Shown: piece after piece, positions 14,688-23,553 of the stretch
Numbering within the stretch: position 1 is the first letter of the stretch
Layout: every line of letters starts with the position of its first letter
NCBI GenBank assembly: GCA_944389105.1
Contig: CALXLD010000004.1
Location: 1 to 64,000, forward strand
Direction of reading: 5' to 3'
Source: an uncultured Spirochaetaceae bacterium
Lineage (GTDB): Bacteria > Spirochaetota > Spirochaetia > Sphaerochaetales > Sphaerochaetaceae
DNA length: 64,000 bases
Program-made: the position numbers and the translations under genes
Notes under the pieces: model-generated
Database searches by the model: none
Told to the model about the DNA's origin: nothing
What the model saw: the letters and a program-made list of their open reading frames with translations, nothing else

Positions 14688-16379
14688 TCAGTTATCTCCA
14701 TCATCTCTGATTTCTGTATTCTTCAGCCAGGACACATCAGCAGAATCCCTGTTCTTTGTCACCATGAAGGAATCATATCCATATGGCTTTGGAGCATTTC
14801 TCTTTCTCTTTGCTTCTCCGAACGGGCGGCGATCTTCGCCTGTTTCAGAGTATCTTGGAGGACGGCGGTCATTGTTTCTCTCACCACGATACATTCTACC
14901 AGTCTCATTGTCCCAGTCACGTCCGCGGCGGTCAAAACGTCTGCTATCTTCGCGTCTTCCAGGCCAGCCCTCACGCTGTCTATAGCTTTCCTTATCGCCA
15001 TAAGGTCTGCGCTCTCTGTCATAATCATCACGATAGCGTGGTCTGTCAGAATAATAGCTGTCTCTGGAGCGATAATCATCACGATAACGAGGTCTGTCAT
15101 AATCCCTGTCGTTGTAACGGTCCCGTGGACGATAGTCGTCATCATATCTTCTTGAACGGCCATAACCACGATCACGGTCTCCCCGGTAGCCTCTCTCTCC
15201 TCCGCGGTCATTCCTCCAGTTATCGCGATCCCTTCTCTGATACGATTCGCGGCCTCTTCTATCTCCGCCTCTCCTTTCATAGGAACGTCTTGGCTCTCTC
15301 TCTTCTTCCGCTTTCTCTGCAGGTCTTGTCTCCACCTGCTCCAGAGCTGTCTCTGCAAATGACAGTCTCTCTACTTTCTCTTCATCCATTCGTCTACTCT
15401 TCTTCGCGGCGGGTCTTTCCTTTATTTCCTTCATATCCGCCGTCTTCTTCATCATCCATACCCTCAATCCGCTTCTCTTTACCGAGAATCCCTGGGCATG
15501 CACATCACCTGTAATCTCTACCGTTTTCCAATAAGGCTTCAGAAGCGTCTTGGAAAAACTGAAATCCTTTAAATTCTCAGAGAACAGAACAACCCCGCCC
15601 TCTGTCAGTATCCTGCTTATCAGGAAAAGATACTCAAGATAATCCTTCTGCACATCAAAATCATCTGCTTTATGCGAATTGGAGAATGCAGGCGGATCAA
15701 ATATGACTATATCATAACGTTCACCATCTTCGTAAGCTCTCTGAAGATAACTTCTGGCATCTGATGAAACAGTTTTATACTTAGCCTTATCTATAAACCC
15801 ATTTTTCTCAAGATTTCTTCCGGCCCAGGCAGTATAGACATTCGAAAGATCGACAGAGACAACGCATTCAGCGCCACCCTGTGCAGCATAGACCGAGAAA
15901 GCTCCTGTATAAGAAAAAAGATTGAGGACCCTCATTGAAGCTGACATGTCCATGATCATCGACCTTGTTATGGCCTGATCAAGAAAAAGTCCTGTATCAG
16001 TATACTCAAGAAGCTCCGTCTCAAAAGTGAGACCGTTCTCTTTCACATCCAGACGAAGTGTCTCCTCTCCCTTCTCGTGCTGTTCTCTTCCCTCTCTCTT
16101 CTTTCTGCTGCGCCAGATGATCCTTGAATGCTCCACATACATGTAGCGGGAAATCAGGTCTATGGCGACTGTCCTATTCTCTTCGGACATACCGCCCTCG
16201 CTGTAATCGACAACAAGAGCATATGGACCATAGAAATCCACTGTTACAGGAAATGCCTGAAGATTCCTGTCATACACCCTGACAGCTGTGGAATCTGTGT
16301 TCTTCATCCATCTGTGACCCTCAAGCGCACCATGCTTAAGGAGTTTAGAAAAATCCTTCTTCTCGAAATCCTCTATCAT
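14688..16379 (-). CDS. RlmI-like rRNA methyltransferase with long Arg/Tyr/Asp-rich tail
   Basis: The first ~310 of 563 residues are a class I SAM methyltransferase related to RlmI/RlmL (23S rRNA cytosine-5 or guanine-N2 methylation): TGLFLDQAITRSMI, motif I VLNLFSYTGAFSVYAA and the catalytic-loop motif FDPPAF near residue 228, followed by LFSENLKDF. Instead of ending there, the protein continues for ~250 residues, first charged (residues 312-360), then an extreme low-complexity region of Arg, Asp, Tyr and Gly (RRGGDRRGR, RPRYRDDY twice), closing with a more ordered SWLKNTEI segment. RlmI itself is about 400 residues with an N-terminal PUA domain, which is missing here. The tail resembles RGG/RNA-binding disordered regions, suggesting RNA tethering. 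Base use in the tail is repetitive, but the frame is open to its stop at a strong terminator. Confidence 0.78.
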   Translation of the reverse strand: MIEDFEKKDFSKLLKHGALEGHRWMKNTDSTAVRVYDRNLQAFPVTVDFYGPYALVVDYSEGGMSEENRTVAIDLISRYMYVEHSRIIWRSRKKREGREQHEKGEETLRLDVKENGLTFETELLEYTDTGLFLDQAITRSMIMDMSASMRVLNLFSYTGAFSVYAAQGGAECVVSVDLSNVYTAWAGRNLEKNGFIDKAKYKTVSSDARSYLQRAYEDGERYDIVIFDPPAFSNSHKADDFDVQKDYLEYLFLISRILTEGGVVLFSENLKDFSFSKTLLKPYWKTVEITGDVHAQGFSVKRSGLRVWMMKKTADMKEIKERPAAKKSRRMDEEKVERLSFAETALEQVETRPAEKAEEEREPRRSYERRGGDRRGRESYQRRDRDNWRNDRGGERGYRGDRDRGYGRSRRYDDDYRPRDRYNDRDYDRPRYRDDYRSRDSYYSDRPRYRDDYDRERRPYGDKESYRQREGWPGRREDSRRFDRRGRDWDNETGRMYRGERNNDRRPPRYSETGEDRRPFGEAKRKRNAPKPYGYDSFMVTKNRDSADVSWLKNTEIRDDGDN

Positions 16380-16466
16380 ATTTCACCATCAAATCTCTTC
16401 AGTACTTCCTGCTATCGCAAAAACATGAATCTTTTAAAGTATTCCGCAAAATAAGTAAAGCCCATT

Positions 16467-18383
16467 TCAGACTCTGAGCTCGCTCTCCCTAAATACGGCT
16501 TCTTCTCCATCAAGCACCAGGGTTATCTCATCAGAGCCAATGTCTCCATCAGCTTTGACAGCTTCTAGATCATCAGAGAATGAGAAAACGGTAACAAGCC
16601 TGGAATCCTTTGCTGTGATCCTGTACTCGAGCCTATCCACAGCCTTGTACATTCCCTGTTCCTTTCCTGTTGCGATGTATCCACCAACAGGATTCATGGC
16701 TCCCTTTGTCACAGAAAGACAGCCATTGAGGGAAAATGCTGCAGATATATCATCATACAGTGCAAAATTCTCAGAAACCGAAAGGCGTCGCGAATCAATA
16801 TGCCATAGGTAGCAGTATTCATGTTCCTTGTCGCTCAATGTCCTGTCGACAACAATCACAACAGGCTTCTTCACTGCAGAATGCTTCTTGATGAAATATA
16901 TGCTTCTCTTCCACTCAGCAGGGAAAGCCTCTTCATCACCATAGGGGCCTGAATATTTTCCTTCAGCCCAGTCTATGCTATCAGAAGAACCCCATCTGAG
17001 ATCCGAAAGCTTCCCTATATCCTCATCGTTCCATTTATAGCTCTTCCTTCTGTTCTGCCCCATCCCATCAACAATCAGCACATTGTGGCTGAATGAAGAT
17101 AATGTATGCCGTCGCATCGGAGAATCATCATAGGCATAGCAGCCTCCTTCTGTCACGACGCGTTTTCTTCCATCCGATATGATCAGGGAGAGCTTATCCT
17201 CATGCTGATGGCCTCTTCCAAAAGGAGCCGAATCGAAAAGCGCATAGACATCATCCGAGCTCCATCCAGATCTGAATACGAAGAATCCGGAGTACGGAAG
17301 GGCAATGGAGGTATATTCAGGAGCTTTTCCGTCCCTGCCTTTTGATGCACCCCATAAAAGCAGGGGGTTATCAAAGAGTCTAAGCTTCGGCTGCAGCAAT
17401 TCACTTACATCGCTGTAGGATCCGTCGTTGATATCAGGAAGAGCCCCATCTGGTTCCATCAGCGCAATATCGGCTTCTGCAGCCTTTTCGATTGTAGAGA
17501 AAAGCGATGAAGGAATCCTGACATCGAAAACCTGCAGCATTTCAAGGAAGCGCTGATAATTATTCACCGCCACCTCATGATAGCAGGTTGTCAGCTCATA
17601 CTGGAAACCATCCGGATAGAACTGTTTCCCGGCCTCTTCTTCCATAGCTGAAATCGAGAATTCCTTCCATTCTCCGGCTTTCTTAAGGAAAGGAAACAGC
17701 ACCGCAATATGGCTAAGGCCGTTCATCTCCATCAAAAGCCAATTGCCATGCATATGGTTTCTCTGGAGTCTCTCCCCATGCTGATGAAGCGATATGGTTA
17801 TCTCAGAGAGAAGCTCATCGGAGAATTCATTATATAAAGAGAAGATTATATAAGGCCAGTTCGCCCCCATCCTTATACCGCACTCTATGGTTCTCCATGT
17901 ATCTGTATCGCTTCCGGGGACATTGGGAGATGGCGGAGGACAAGTTCTAAGCCATGAAGAAAGAAGCGCAGCTGCTGAAGAGGCATACTTTCTGTTTCCA
18001 GTAACCCTATATTCATGAGCAAGATGCTTTATATCATTATGTCTTGAGAGCTGCCAGGTCCATTCCTTGTAGCCATTGTATGTTGGGTTTGAATGCCAAT
18101 CCACAGCATCCACAGCGCCGAAATCAGAAGGAATCCCTACAGAAATAAGAGTCCCCTCCGCTATCCTGTCAGCTGCGGCCCTGTCACTTTCATCAGGAAA
18201 CTTATATATATTCTCTGGATTCTCATAAGGAATTGAGAAAAAGCGCTCGGAAGCGGAATCAAGATACGACCGAAGAAAAGAAGCATAAGAAGCTATAAAA
18301 TCCTCTTCGTTTACAGAAAGAAGTTCCTTTACTCCAGGAAAGGACTCATTAAGTATTGAGATAACAGCTGATTTATCAGGCAT
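16467..18383 (-). CDS. Heparinase II/III-family polysaccharide lyase-like protein
   Basis: The 638-residue protein has the two-part layout of heparinase II/III-like lyases: an alpha/alpha toroid (residues ~60-350, with HGNWLLMEMNGLSH near 235 and YPDGFQYELTTCYHEVA near 285) and a beta-sandwich (residues ~370-600, with GRGHQHEDKLSLIISD near 395 and SSFSHNVLIVDG near 435). The His and Tyr residues in these motifs are the usual catalytic ones for cleaving uronic-acid polysaccharides by beta-elimination. No signal peptide is visible, so it likely acts in the cytoplasm on imported oligosaccharides. The start at 18383 has GGAGG 4 bases upstream; an earlier ATG at 18407 lacks it. The exact polymer (alginate, heparin, other uronan) cannot be read from sequence. 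Confidence 0.8.
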   Translation of the reverse strand: MPDKSAVISILNESFPGVKELLSVNEEDFIASYASFLRSYLDSASERFFSIPYENPENIYKFPDESDRAAADRIAEGTLISVGIPSDFGAVDAVDWHSNPTYNGYKEWTWQLSRHNDIKHLAHEYRVTGNRKYASSAAALLSSWLRTCPPPSPNVPGSDTDTWRTIECGIRMGANWPYIIFSLYNEFSDELLSEITISLHQHGERLQRNHMHGNWLLMEMNGLSHIAVLFPFLKKAGEWKEFSISAMEEEAGKQFYPDGFQYELTTCYHEVAVNNYQRFLEMLQVFDVRIPSSLFSTIEKAAEADIALMEPDGALPDINDGSYSDVSELLQPKLRLFDNPLLLWGASKGRDGKAPEYTSIALPYSGFFVFRSGWSSDDVYALFDSAPFGRGHQHEDKLSLIISDGRKRVVTEGGCYAYDDSPMRRHTLSSFSHNVLIVDGMGQNRRKSYKWNDEDIGKLSDLRWGSSDSIDWAEGKYSGPYGDEEAFPAEWKRSIYFIKKHSAVKKPVVIVVDRTLSDKEHEYCYLWHIDSRRLSVSENFALYDDISAAFSLNGCLSVTKGAMNPVGGYIATGKEQGMYKAVDRLEYRITAKDSRLVTVFSFSDDLEAVKADGDIGSDEITLVLDGEEAVFRESELRV

Positions 18384-18432
18384 AATTCCTCCAGTAGAAC
18401 CTATCATAATCCATCATCAGGAACAGCACCAG

Positions 18433-18467
18433 TTGTTGTACTCTGTTCTCTAAGCTACAATTGGAGC
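18433..18467 (+). promoter_or_regulatory. Leaderless-type promoter before 18468
   Basis: TTGTTG at 18433-18438, a 17-base spacer, then TACAAT at 18456-18461, which ends 6 bases before the ATG at 18468. This is the best complete -35/-10 pair among the leaderless-type starts here. Confidence 0.6.
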
Positions 18468-18941
18468 ATGGATACAGGAGATACAATCGCTTTCCTTAAG
18501 GAAAGAGAGGAAAAATTAGGTGCTCCGATAAAATTCAGGACCTACACGCCATGGTTTGCCAAGCTTGGAGGAGAACGAAGGGACTGGGGAGTATTCCTCT
18601 ATACAGATGGAAAGACAATGGTTTATGAGGACTTCGACAGGGAACCCATGATTCTGGGCATCCCGCTCCCTGGAAGGAAAAAGAAGGATGACTATGTGAA
18701 ACTTGAGGCATCATTTCCCGTCAAGGAGATTATCTCAATAGACAGAGTAACTAGGCAGGATGCCGAAGCATCCCTTAAAAGGAACCATGATGTATCCAGA
18801 AATGCTGGCTGGTTCAGCAAAGCCATTAGAAAACTGGTAACAAAGGTCACGCTCTCCGATGGAAGCATTTTCTTTATGGAGACGATGGATCATAAGAAAT
18901 TCAAGGAAATGATAGAGGCTTTCCAGAAGGAGGAAACATGA
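18468..18941 (+). CDS. Hypothetical protein, 157 aa
   Basis: No family recognised. The protein is soluble, charged and of mixed alpha/beta character: an N-terminal helix (IAFLKEREEKLG), several beta strands (WGVFLYTDGKTMVYEDF; VKEIISIDRV; KVTLSDGSIFFME) and a C-terminal helix. The pattern could be a PH-like fold, but that is only a guess. Its ATGA overlaps the phosphomannomutase start at 18938, so the two are co-translated and may be functionally tied. Confidence 0.6.
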   Translation: MDTGDTIAFLKEREEKLGAPIKFRTYTPWFAKLGGERRDWGVFLYTDGKTMVYEDFDREPMILGIPLPGRKKKDDYVKLEASFPVKEIISIDRVTRQDAEASLKRNHDVSRNAGWFSKAIRKLVTKVTLSDGSIFFMETMDHKKFKEMIEAFQKEET

Positions 18942-20281
18942 GCGCATTCAAAGCATATGATATAAGAGGTATCTACGGAAAGGATATCGATGAGGAGCTT
19001 GCTTATAAAGTCGGCTACTTCCTGCCGAAGCTGCTTGACGCTGACCATGTTGTCGTAGGAAGGGATATAAGGCTCTCATCCCCTTCCCTCCATGATGCTC
19101 TGGTAAAGGGAATCACAGATAGCGGCAATGACGTCTGGGATCTAGGGCTTGCAACAACTCCGATGGTATATTTCGCAACAGCATTCCTCTCTGCATCAGC
19201 CTCTGTGCAGATCACAGCATCCCATAATCCGAAAGAATACAATGGACTGAAGATAAGCAGAAAAGGAGCGCTTCCTGTTGGCGGCGATTCGGGTCTCAAG
19301 GATCTTGAAAGGATGACAAAGGAAGAGAAGATCATAGTAGCAGAGAAAAAAGGAAGCATTAAGGATTACTCATATGTAAAAGAGGAATATGAGAAATTCC
19401 TTAAGCCATACAGCGCTGGTCTGGATACTCTCAGCATTTCAATTGACTGCTCATCAGGCATGTCTTCCCTTATAATAAAAGATATCCTCGGAGAAAAACC
19501 TCATTACATCAATGATACATTCGATGGCAATTTCCCTGCACATGAGCCGAATCCTCTTGAAGAGAAGAACTGTGCGCAGATCAAGGAAGAAACCGTAAGA
19601 AACGGCTCTGACTGCGGTGTCATCTACGACGGGGATGCGGACAGAGTGATGTTCATAGATGAAAAGGGCTCTTTCATCCAGCCTGATTACATAACAGCTG
19701 TGATCGGTTACTACTATGCTTCGAAGGGAAGAGTCGGAAATGCCCTACAGGACATCAGGACTTCCCGTTCAACGACAGAAGCGTTGCAGAGACTGGGATA
19801 CAAAGTAACAACATGGAAAGTCGGGCATGCGTTTGCGAAACTCAAGATAAGGGAAATAGACGGAATATTCGGCGGAGAGCTCGCAGGCCATTATTACTTC
19901 AGGGATTTCTTCAACTGCGATAGCGGAATATTTGCCTCCCTTCTTGTGCTTTCAGTTGTCAGGGATCTCAAGGAAAAAGGCAGGACTCTATCCTCTCTCA
20001 TCGAAGAGATTGTGCAGTATGCGAATTCAGGGGAAATCAACTTCAGGCTTGATAGAAAGGATGAGGCAATCGCTGCGCTTTACAAATGTTTTGCAGAGGA
20101 TGAGAAGCCTGAGGCGGTGATGGATTTCGATGGATACAGGATCGAGTATCCGGACTGGTGGTTCAATGTAAGGAAATCCAATACAGAGCCTTATCTGAGG
20201 ATAGTTGCGGAAGCCAAAGACAAGGAACTTCTGCAGTCAAAACTCGAAAAGATACGAAACATCATCGGCAATTTCTGCTAA
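18938..20281 (+). CDS. manB: Phosphomannomutase/phosphoglucomutase
   Basis: The 447-residue alpha-D-phosphohexomutase interconverts mannose-6-P and mannose-1-P (and often the glucose forms) for nucleotide-sugar synthesis. The N-terminal AYDIRGIYG, the phosphoserine loop TASHNPKEYNGLK near residue 95, the metal loop YDGDADRVMF near residue 230, the sugar-binding loop GGELAGHYYFRD near residue 310 and the phosphate loop RKSNTEPYLRI near residue 420 are all present in the right order. Length matches the ManB/AlgC-type family. galE follows 21 bases later behind a GGAGG site, so the operon likely supplies sugars for envelope polysaccharides. Confidence 0.92.
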   Translation: MSAFKAYDIRGIYGKDIDEELAYKVGYFLPKLLDADHVVVGRDIRLSSPSLHDALVKGITDSGNDVWDLGLATTPMVYFATAFLSASASVQITASHNPKEYNGLKISRKGALPVGGDSGLKDLERMTKEEKIIVAEKKGSIKDYSYVKEEYEKFLKPYSAGLDTLSISIDCSSGMSSLIIKDILGEKPHYINDTFDGNFPAHEPNPLEEKNCAQIKEETVRNGSDCGVIYDGDADRVMFIDEKGSFIQPDYITAVIGYYYASKGRVGNALQDIRTSRSTTEALQRLGYKVTTWKVGHAFAKLKIREIDGIFGGELAGHYYFRDFFNCDSGIFASLLVLSVVRDLKEKGRTLSSLIEEIVQYANSGEINFRLDRKDEAIAALYKCFAEDEKPEAVMDFDGYRIEYPDWWFNVRKSNTEPYLRIVAEAKDKELLQSKLEKIRNIIGNFC

Positions 20282-20302
20282 GATAGGAAACGGAGGTAAT
20301 TT

Positions 20303-21280
20303 ATGAAGGTTCTTCTATTCGGAGGCGCCGGATACATCGGCACGCATGTCGCAATGGCGTTCCTCGACAGGGGGGATACAGTCGGTATTTTCGACAATCT
20401 TTCCACAGGGCTCAGGAGCAATGTCCCTGATAAAGCTGAATTCTATGAAGGAGATATCCTGGACAGGGAGCGCGTTGCAGAAGTCCTTTCAAATGGATGG
20501 GATGCAGCTGTTCATCTTGCGGCATTCAAAGCAGCTGGGGAGTCAATGGTAAAGCCGGAGAAATACAGCGAGAACAACATCACCGGATCACTGATCATAA
20601 TGACTGAATGCGAAAAGCATGGCTGTATGAATTTCATCCTCTCCTCCTCTGCTGCAACATATGGTGAACCGCAGTATCTGCCGATTGATGAAAAGCATCC
20701 AAATAAGCCAGAGAACTACTATGGCTATACGAAATACTGCATCGAGGAGAACCTCAAATGGTATTCGAAGCTCCGTGGCCTGAGATTTGCTGCTCTGAGA
20801 TATTTCAATGCTGCAGGTTATGATACAGAAGGAAGAATGCTTGGCCTTGAAAGAAATCCTGCAAATCTCATCCCTGTCATCATGGAGTGTGCCGCAGGTA
20901 TAAGAAAGGATGTCCATATCTTCGGAACGGATTACGATACACCTGATGGAACATGCATAAGGGACTATGTACATGTATCGGATCTAGCAGATGCACATGT
21001 TGCAGCAGCTGACTACCTGATCAGGACAAACGAGGACCTGATCGTGAACCTTGGTTCTGAGAAGGGCCTCTCCGTAAGAGAGATCGTGGAAGCTGCAAGA
21101 CGCATAACAGGACAGCCTATTCCATCGATAGACAGCCCAAGACGCCCAGGAGATCCTGCAAAGCTTGTAGCTTCCTCCGCCCTTGCGCATGAGAAGCTTG
21201 GCTGGAGTGCTAAACGCTCCGATGCAGATACTCTCATCTCCTCAACATGGAGAGTTTATCAGGCGAATATGAAAAAATAA
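20303..21280 (+). CDS. galE: UDP-glucose 4-epimerase
   Basis: The 325-residue short-chain dehydrogenase-type epimerase interconverts UDP-glucose and UDP-galactose using bound NAD. GGAGYIGTHV at residues 6-15 is the NAD-binding glycine motif, SSSAATYG near residue 115 holds the catalytic Ser/Thr, and YYGYTKYCIEE near residue 140 gives the YxxxK pair; GTCIRDYVHVSDLADAH near residue 215 is a diagnostic GalE segment. The ribosome-binding site GGAGG lies 7 bases upstream. It closes the unit with manB and is followed by a terminator. Confidence 0.93.
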   Translation: MKVLLFGGAGYIGTHVAMAFLDRGDTVGIFDNLSTGLRSNVPDKAEFYEGDILDRERVAEVLSNGWDAAVHLAAFKAAGESMVKPEKYSENNITGSLIIMTECEKHGCMNFILSSSAATYGEPQYLPIDEKHPNKPENYYGYTKYCIEENLKWYSKLRGLRFAALRYFNAAGYDTEGRMLGLERNPANLIPVIMECAAGIRKDVHIFGTDYDTPDGTCIRDYVHVSDLADAHVAAADYLIRTNEDLIVNLGSEKGLSVREIVEAARRITGQPIPSIDSPRRPGDPAKLVASSALAHEKLGWSAKRSDADTLISSTWRVYQANMKK

Positions 21281-21288
21281 GACAGACA

Positions 21289-21323
21289 GGAGGGAAGGAA
21301 AACGTTCTTCCCTCCATCTTTTT
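21289..21323 (+). terminator. galE operon terminator
   Basis: GGAGGGAA (21289-21296) pairs with TTCCCTCC (21308-21315), followed by ATCTTTTT. A second small palindrome, TTGAGGTTTACCTCAA, follows at 21322-21337. Confidence 0.85.
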
Positions 21324-21394
21324 GAGGTTTACCTCAATTTTGATTCATACAATTTCGTAAATCCGCTATATAAAATCTAAATCATTAAAATATA

Positions 21395-21423
21395 TTGAAA
21401 TAATACTAATTACCCGATATAGT
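21395..21423 (+). promoter_or_regulatory. Sigma70-type promoter of diaminopropionate ammonia-lyase
   Basis: TTGAAA (21395-21400), a 17-base spacer and TATAGT (21418-21423) form a near-consensus promoter in AT-rich DNA. Transcription would start near 21430, leaving a short leader that includes GGAGAAG before the ATG at 21442. This gene is therefore of the leadered type, unlike many others here. Confidence 0.7.
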
Positions 21424-21441
21424 CTCTCACCGGAGAAGAAA

Positions 21442-22680
21442 ATGGATAATCTCGATTTTGATTACATCGTATATGACTATGGAAAGAAAGATGCTTCAAA
21501 AGCTAAGGAGCTCTTTTCAATCGACAATGTAAGGAAAGCAAGGAAATTCCATCGTGAGATTCCTGGGTACAGAATGACACCTCTGAGGGCACTTCCCAAC
21601 CTTGCACAGATGCTTGGTCTTGGTGGTATTTTCATAAAGGATGAGGCACAGAGGCTTACCCTGAATTCCTTCAAGGTACTGGGCGGTTCATATGCCGTTT
21701 CAAGATATATTCAGAAGATGCTCGGTCTTTCAGACAGCGAGACTACATATGAGTATCTGACTTCCGACGAATGCCACAAAAGACTTGGCGGCCTCACTTT
21801 CGCAGCTGCAACCGATGGCAACCATGGAAGAGGAATTGCATGGGCTTCAATGCAGCTTGGACTGCCTTGTGTAATCTATGTTCACAAAGAAACCTCACAG
21901 GCAAGAATCGATGCTATCAGAGGGTATGGAGCTACAGTAAAGGTAATAGATGGAAACTATGACGATGCTGTACGCCAGATGGCAGTAGATGCAGCAGCAA
22001 ATAACTGGACCGTCATAAGCGACACATCATGGCCAGGATACACGGAAATCCCTACCTGGATTATGCAGGGCTATACAACGCTGATGCTGGAATCACAGGA
22101 ACAGCTTTTAGGAGTCGGAATCTCTAAACCTACTCATGTAATAGTCCAGGCAGGCGTTGGCGCTATGGCAGCTTCAGTCATTGGCTTCTATACAGCGCTT
22201 TTCCCGGAGAACCCACCTATCTTCATTGTTGTTGAGCCCAATAAAGCAGCATGTGTGTTTGAATCTATAAAGGCAAATGATGGTGAATGCCACAGCGTAA
22301 AAGGAGACCTCGATACAATCATGGCTGGCCTTGCCTGCGGAGATCCTTCTCCTATTGCATATGAGGTACTTGAACATACTGCAGATTTCTTCCTCTCCAT
22401 ACCGGATTACATTGCAGCACGTGGAATGAGAATACTCTCCTGCCCTCTCCATGGAGATCCGTTCGTCATCTCTGGAGAATCTGGAGCAGCACCACTTGGA
22501 GCCCTCTACTCAATAATGACAGATAAGGGTGCAAAGGAACTGAGGGAGAAGATGAAGCTCGATGAGAATTCTCTTGTATTCATGGTAAATACAGAGGGAA
22601 ATACAGATCCAAAGCATTTCAGGCAGATAATCTGGGATGGTCTTGATCCAGTACCGAGAGAATTCAGAACAAGAAAGTAA
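21442..22680 (+). CDS. ygeX: Diaminopropionate ammonia-lyase
   Basis: The 412-residue PLP enzyme cleaves 2,3-diaminopropionate to pyruvate and two ammonia molecules. It belongs to fold type II (tryptophan synthase beta family). LTLNSFKVLGGSYA near residue 75 carries the PLP lysine; ATDGNHGRGIAWA near residue 130 is the Asn-containing phosphate-side motif; VGAMAAS near residue 240 and SGESGAAPLGALYS near residue 345 are further PLP contacts. Length and the N-terminal half match YgeX. In E. coli ygeX lies in the xanthine dehydrogenase/yqeB cluster; here it stands alone, about 30 kb from the yqeB and yqeC homologues. A terminator follows. Confidence 0.9.
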   Translation: MDNLDFDYIVYDYGKKDASKAKELFSIDNVRKARKFHREIPGYRMTPLRALPNLAQMLGLGGIFIKDEAQRLTLNSFKVLGGSYAVSRYIQKMLGLSDSETTYEYLTSDECHKRLGGLTFAAATDGNHGRGIAWASMQLGLPCVIYVHKETSQARIDAIRGYGATVKVIDGNYDDAVRQMAVDAAANNWTVISDTSWPGYTEIPTWIMQGYTTLMLESQEQLLGVGISKPTHVIVQAGVGAMAASVIGFYTALFPENPPIFIVVEPNKAACVFESIKANDGECHSVKGDLDTIMAGLACGDPSPIAYEVLEHTADFFLSIPDYIAARGMRILSCPLHGDPFVISGESGAAPLGALYSIMTDKGAKELREKMKLDENSLVFMVNTEGNTDPKHFRQIIWDGLDPVPREFRTRK

Positions 22681-22688
22681 AACAATGG

Positions 22689-22722
22689 TTGGCAAGGCAT
22701 TTGATGCTTTGCCAATTTCTTT
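22689..22722 (+). terminator. Terminator of diaminopropionate ammonia-lyase gene
   Basis: TTGGCAAGGCAT-TTG-ATGCTTTGCCAA (22689-22715) forms a long stem with one mismatch, followed by TTTCTTT. Confidence 0.85.
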
Positions 22723-22777
22723 ATATGGAGATGTATATATGCGGGCTTCTTACTTCCAGATACAGTTTCCGTGTTTC

Positions 22778-22806
22778 TTTACATAAAGCTTCAAGATATG
22801 CATAAT
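22778..22806 (+). promoter_or_regulatory. tRNA-Val promoter
   Basis: TTTACA (22778-22783), a 17-base spacer and CATAAT (22801-22806) lie 15 bases before the tRNA at 22822. Confidence 0.6.
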
Positions 22807-22821
22807 AGTCCTGTTATTTCA

Positions 22822-22893
22822 GGGCGCGTAGCTCAGCGGGAGAGCATTACCTTCACACGGTAGGGGTCAGCAGTTCGATCCTGCTCGCGCCCA
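22822..22893 (+). tRNA. tRNA-Val (anticodon CAC)
   Basis: A complete cloverleaf: acceptor GGGCGCG/CGCGCCC, D arm GCTC...GAGC, anticodon stem TTACC/GGTAG with loop TTCACAC giving anticodon CAC (codon GTG), T arm AGCAG-TTCGATC-CTGCT, discriminator A. No CCA is encoded. Confidence 0.93.
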
Positions 22894-22934
22894 GCATGAA
22901 ACATGAAAGGTGATAAAGCCTTTTTCTTGAAAGC

Positions 22935-22971
22935 AAGGAGCGGTAATCTAATGAGCCGCTCCTTATTTCTT
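22935..22971 (+). terminator. tRNA-Val terminator
   Basis: AAGGAGCGG (22935-22943) pairs perfectly with CCGCTCCTT (22956-22964), followed by ATTTCTTT. Confidence 0.8.
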
Positions 22972-23502
22972 TATATGCAAATGGTTAATAATCGGATATC
23001 ACAACCAACACCTAGAACCATTCAAGGACTCATCAAGTTTACTTGCCCTGTAAATATTCAGGAAATGCCTTTGCATGCCATACGATTCGCATATTGAAAA
23101 GCAAGAAAGCTGATGCTTTTAGTACCAGCCTTCTTCGGTTCCCCGCTCCATGCAGTCTGCTTCATTGTTCCTCTGTCTTATTGACAGGGCGCAGACCACT
23201 CAGTGGCGACCTTTCTTTTGCCCATCATTATGCTTCTTGACCGTTAAGACCAATCCAATTACGACAAAACATGTCTGAGAAACTCGAAATCACACATACA
23301 TCTCACATCCTTTCAAAGATACAGCTTTGATGGCTGTACTGTACGGGAGGGGCAACGACACCTCTCGTCTGTGGGGCAAGAGGATGACCACTAGGTTATG
23401 CCTTCCATGTCATCACTACGCACAACGGAATAAGGAGGAAAGCTTCCTGAAATATCCAAAAGAAGAGGACAAGATTGTGGTTCCAGTCTGAGATTCATAC
23501 AG
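22972..23502. other. Degenerate stretch, no recognisable gene
   Basis: About 530 bases with no convincing gene on either strand. Short open frames at 22903-23097 and 23043-23240 have no family resemblance and no ribosome-binding site. The stretch lies between a tRNA gene and a frameshifted beta-helix remnant, a typical place for decayed insertions, but I find no integrase, terminal repeats or copy of the tRNA 3' end. Confidence 0.5.
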
Positions 23503-23536
23503 AAAACTTCAGCCCCTGCTTCAAGCAAAGGCTGAA
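23503..23536 (-). terminator. Hairpin downstream of beta-helix remnant
   Basis: On the minus strand TTCAGCC (23536-23530) pairs with GGCTGAA (23514-23508), followed by GTTTTCT. It is correctly placed to end transcripts of the remnant at 23554-24400. Confidence 0.55.
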
Positions 23537-23553
23537 ATCTCTTAGGTTACAAA

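Noticed and set aside
15000-15160. Short direct repeats resembling an array
   Set aside because: They are coding repeats (RPRYRDDY units) inside the Arg-rich tail, without spacers; no CRISPR array is present.
14759-15514. Long open frames on both strands over the methyltransferase tail (minus 14759-15358; plus 14783-15514)
   Set aside because: They are by-products of the repetitive Arg/Asp/Tyr codons in the true gene; they lack start signals and are themselves low complexity.
22894-23553. tRNA-Val-linked genomic island
   Set aside because: No integrase gene and no repeat of the tRNA 3' end were found downstream.
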